6,140 bases of DNA, taken from NCBI GenBank assembly GCA_964342805.1, contig CAYFHQ010000157.1, forward strand, positions 1 through 6,140. The letters are read 5' to 3'. The notes under the pieces are model-generated. The model saw only the letters and a list, made by a program, of their open reading frames with translations. It was not told the DNA's origin and searched no databases. Positions 4,571 through 6,140 of this stretch are shown in pieces (the first letter of the stretch is position 1; the number at the start of each line of letters is the position of its first letter). A program made the position numbers and the translations under genes. This DNA comes from CAYFHQ01 sp964342805. GTDB lineage: Bacteria > Bacillota > Clostridia > Peptostreptococcales > Acidaminobacteraceae.

Positions 4571-5410
4571 ATGGCCATTCAAATGATTCAAATCAAGAAT
4601 CCTCGGGAGGGTGATCCCTTATTGACGATTGAAGTGGATGAACGGGGTCGGGACAAGAAAGAGACCTTGGTTTTTGTCCATGGGCTGGGTGGCAATCTAC
4701 GCCAGTGGTCGGCGGCCTTAGATTTTTTTGAGACGGACTATCATGTCATCGCCCTTTCCTTACAAGGGCATGGACAATCGGACAAACCCGAGGGTGATCA
4801 TTCCTACTCCTTAGATGCCTATGTACAGACTGTCCTAGCTGTGTTGGAACAGCTTGACGTGAAGACCTGTACCTGGGTAGGTAACTCCATGGGTGGGGTT
4901 GTGGGCTATGCGCTTATGGAAAAGGTCCCTGGGATAATACGGCATATTATCACCAATGGAACTGCGCCGAAGATTACTACCGGAAAGGCTGCCTTGAAAC
5001 TCTTAAAATGGGCAGATAGGACCCTAATTGGCCTCATGGGATTTGACGGCTACCTGTCCTTCGCTGCAAAGCATACTTCAACGTATGACCATGCCCAAAG
5101 GGAAGTCCTGGACCTCTTCCGCCAGTCCACACCAAGGACGATCATTACCAGTCATCAGGTGCTGGGTGTGTATGACTTCACCGGGGTGATCGCCAAGGAA
5201 GGGGTTCCTGTAACTATTATCGAGTCTCCTGACGATAAATCCATTAATGGTTATATTAGGCCCATTCGGGACCAGCTTGATAGTCTGGATCATGTACGGT
5301 TTGTTGCATTTCCTAAAACTGGCCACGTATGCAATTTGGAACTGCCCGAGGCCTACAATCAACTGGTGGACCAAGCCATTTCCATGCATAATCCCCACCC
5401 ACAAGGGTAA
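4571..5410 (+). CDS. Alpha/beta-fold hydrolase
   Basis: This 279-residue cytoplasmic protein is a serine hydrolase of the alpha/beta fold. Visible landmarks in order are FVHGLGGN (35-42), the oxyanion-hole HG motif; SLQGHGQSDKP (63-73), the usual loop after strand 4; the nucleophile elbow GNSMGG (104-109) with Ser106; an acidic residue at Asp221 or Asp222 (ESPDDKSI); and GHVCNLELPE (251-260) with catalytic His252. The triad is thus Ser106, Asp221/222 and His252. Residues about 130-200 form the cap that sets specificity. Relatives include esterases, lactonases, C-C bond hydrolases and haloperoxidase-like proteins, and motifs alone do not choose between them. It has no signal peptide. It follows the TetR gene and precedes a DUF gene by 33 bases, probably in one operon, so its substrate may be related to the TetR ligand. 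Confidence 0.92.
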   Translation: MAIQMIQIKNPREGDPLLTIEVDERGRDKKETLVFVHGLGGNLRQWSAALDFFETDYHVIALSLQGHGQSDKPEGDHSYSLDAYVQTVLAVLEQLDVKTCTWVGNSMGGVVGYALMEKVPGIIRHIITNGTAPKITTGKAALKLLKWADRTLIGLMGFDGYLSFAAKHTSTYDHAQREVLDLFRQSTPRTIITSHQVLGVYDFTGVIAKEGVPVTIIESPDDKSINGYIRPIRDQLDSLDHVRFVAFPKTGHVCNLELPEAYNQLVDQAISMHNPHPQG

Positions 5411-5443
5411 CTCCTAAACAGTAGAATGTGAAAGGAGACCCCC

Positions 5444-6007
5444 ATGGGATTATCACCAAAAGAAATGAGCATTAAGATCGTACAAAACCTCAGGTCCAAG
5501 ACCGGAAAAGACCTGCAGGCATGGTTCAAGAATATAGACAGGCAGGATCTGAAAGAGAAAAAGGCCATTAAGGCCTGGCTCAAAGACCAAGGTCTAGGTA
5601 ATAGCACAGCCATGGTCATTGCCGACCGCTACCTCCATGGTGGTGTTGGAGAGTACGACGACGGGCCTGCCCTTGAAGACCAGCTTTTCAGTGGTCGATT
5701 TGAAGGGTACAGACCCCTTTATGATCAACTGAAAAAGGAAATACTGGCCATGGGTGAGGATGTGACTTCCTCTCCCTGCAAGACTTACATTCCCTTTTCA
5801 AGAAAGAAGCAGTTTGTTATTGCCCAGCCCAAGAAGGATGGACTCATAGTGGGTCTGGCCTTAGGGGAAACGGACAGTACAAGGGTCAAGCCAGCCAAGG
5901 GCCTGGGCGGTTCTGACCGGATTAGCCACATGGTTGTGGTGGAAAGTGCTGACGACTTTAAGGACCTCATGGCCGTTATCCAAGAAGCTTATGCCAAGAA
6001 CGGATAG
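5444..6007 (+). CDS. DUF4287 and DUF5655 domain-containing protein
   Basis: This 187-residue soluble protein appears to join two domains of unknown function. Residues about 3-62 match the pattern I associate with DUF4287: a Lys-Thr-Gly-Lys segment (18-22), a helix with WF (27-28), and AWLKDQGLGNSTAMVIAD (44-61). Residues about 84-185 match the DUF5655 pattern: YDQLKKEILAMG, then TSSPCKTYIPFSRKKQFVIAQPK (108-130), a strand with LIVGLAL (134-140) and a C-terminal GSDRISHMVVVESADDF (155-171). The assignments are from memory of family patterns and were not searched. There is no signal peptide, membrane segment or clear catalytic motif. The single Cys112 sits in the conserved Lys-Thr-Tyr block. 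The start follows AAAGGAG (5431-5437) by 6 bases, 33 bases after the hydrolase stop, so it is probably the last gene of the TetR operon. Function unknown. Confidence 0.85.
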   Translation: MGLSPKEMSIKIVQNLRSKTGKDLQAWFKNIDRQDLKEKKAIKAWLKDQGLGNSTAMVIADRYLHGGVGEYDDGPALEDQLFSGRFEGYRPLYDQLKKEILAMGEDVTSSPCKTYIPFSRKKQFVIAQPKKDGLIVGLALGETDSTRVKPAKGLGGSDRISHMVVVESADDFKDLMAVIQEAYAKNG

Positions 6008-6031
6008 GAAGCATTCTATTGAAAAACAAGA

Positions 6032-6082
6032 AAAAGCCATTCTTCCATGACCCAACCAAGGGCCATAAAGAGAGTGGCTTTT
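6032..6082 (+). terminator. Probable imperfect terminator after the DUF4287 gene
   Basis: AAAAGCCAT (6032-6040) pairs with GTGGCTTTT (6074-6082), one G-T wobble. Inside, TCTT/AAGA and an imperfect ATGaCCC / GGGcCAT stem around AACCAA can extend it into one long bulged hairpin. The T-run is only four bases and is part of the stem. The outer arms resemble those of the terminator at 868-900. It lies 24 bases after the stop codon and is the expected end of the operon. Confidence 0.55.
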
Positions 6083-6140
6083 ATGTGAGGAAATTGCATA
6101 ATTCAACTTTCAACTTCAACAATTAAAATGCACAACAAAT

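Overview
The window reads as an ordinary chromosomal segment of a Gram-positive bacterium, most likely a Bacillota (Firmicutes) member and perhaps a clostridium. Evidence for this is the strong Shine-Dalgarno sequences of the AAAGGAGG type in front of nearly every gene, intrinsic terminators, Gram-positive style signal peptides, and a class V aminotransferase resembling the cysteine desulfurase-like proteins common in clostridia. Base composition looks balanced rather than strongly AT-rich. The genus cannot be named from the sequence. All seven genes lie on the + strand. No RNA gene, insertion sequence, CRISPR array or phage gene was seen.

Layout. (1) 60-848 encodes a secreted, cysteine-free, charged helical protein with two LTxxQ motifs like those of the Spy/CpxP family. 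A terminator follows at 868-900. (2) 1021-2658 is a two-gene operon: a PLP-dependent cysteine desulfurase-like enzyme, then a divergent peptide deformylase 3 bases downstream. It ends at a clear terminator (2670-2705). (3) 2706-2896 is an intergenic region holding a cluster of DnaA-box-like sequences, including one perfect TTATCCACA. (4) 2897-3631 encodes a second secreted helical protein, apparently a diverged paralogue of the first, with a strong terminator at 3685-3726. (5) 3777-6007 is a probable three-gene operon: a TetR-family regulator, an alpha/beta hydrolase and a DUF4287/DUF5655-type protein. It starts from a near-consensus promoter overlapped by a perfect palindromic operator (3808-3827) and probably ends at an imperfect hairpin near 6032-6082.

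How the parts work together. The TetR protein very probably represses its own promoter, and with it the hydrolase and the DUF protein, until a small ligand releases it. The hydrolase may act on that ligand or a relative, but the substrate cannot be read from the sequence. The desulfurase-like enzyme and the deformylase are co-transcribed and probably translationally coupled, though no shared pathway is evident. The two secreted LTxxQ-like proteins flank that operon and look like products of an old duplication. Their role is unknown; an extracytoplasmic chaperone or stress-sensing role is possible by analogy with Spy and CpxP. The most unusual points are this paralogue pair, the DnaA-box-like cluster upstream of the second copy, the altered motif 2 of the deformylase, and the TetR operator.
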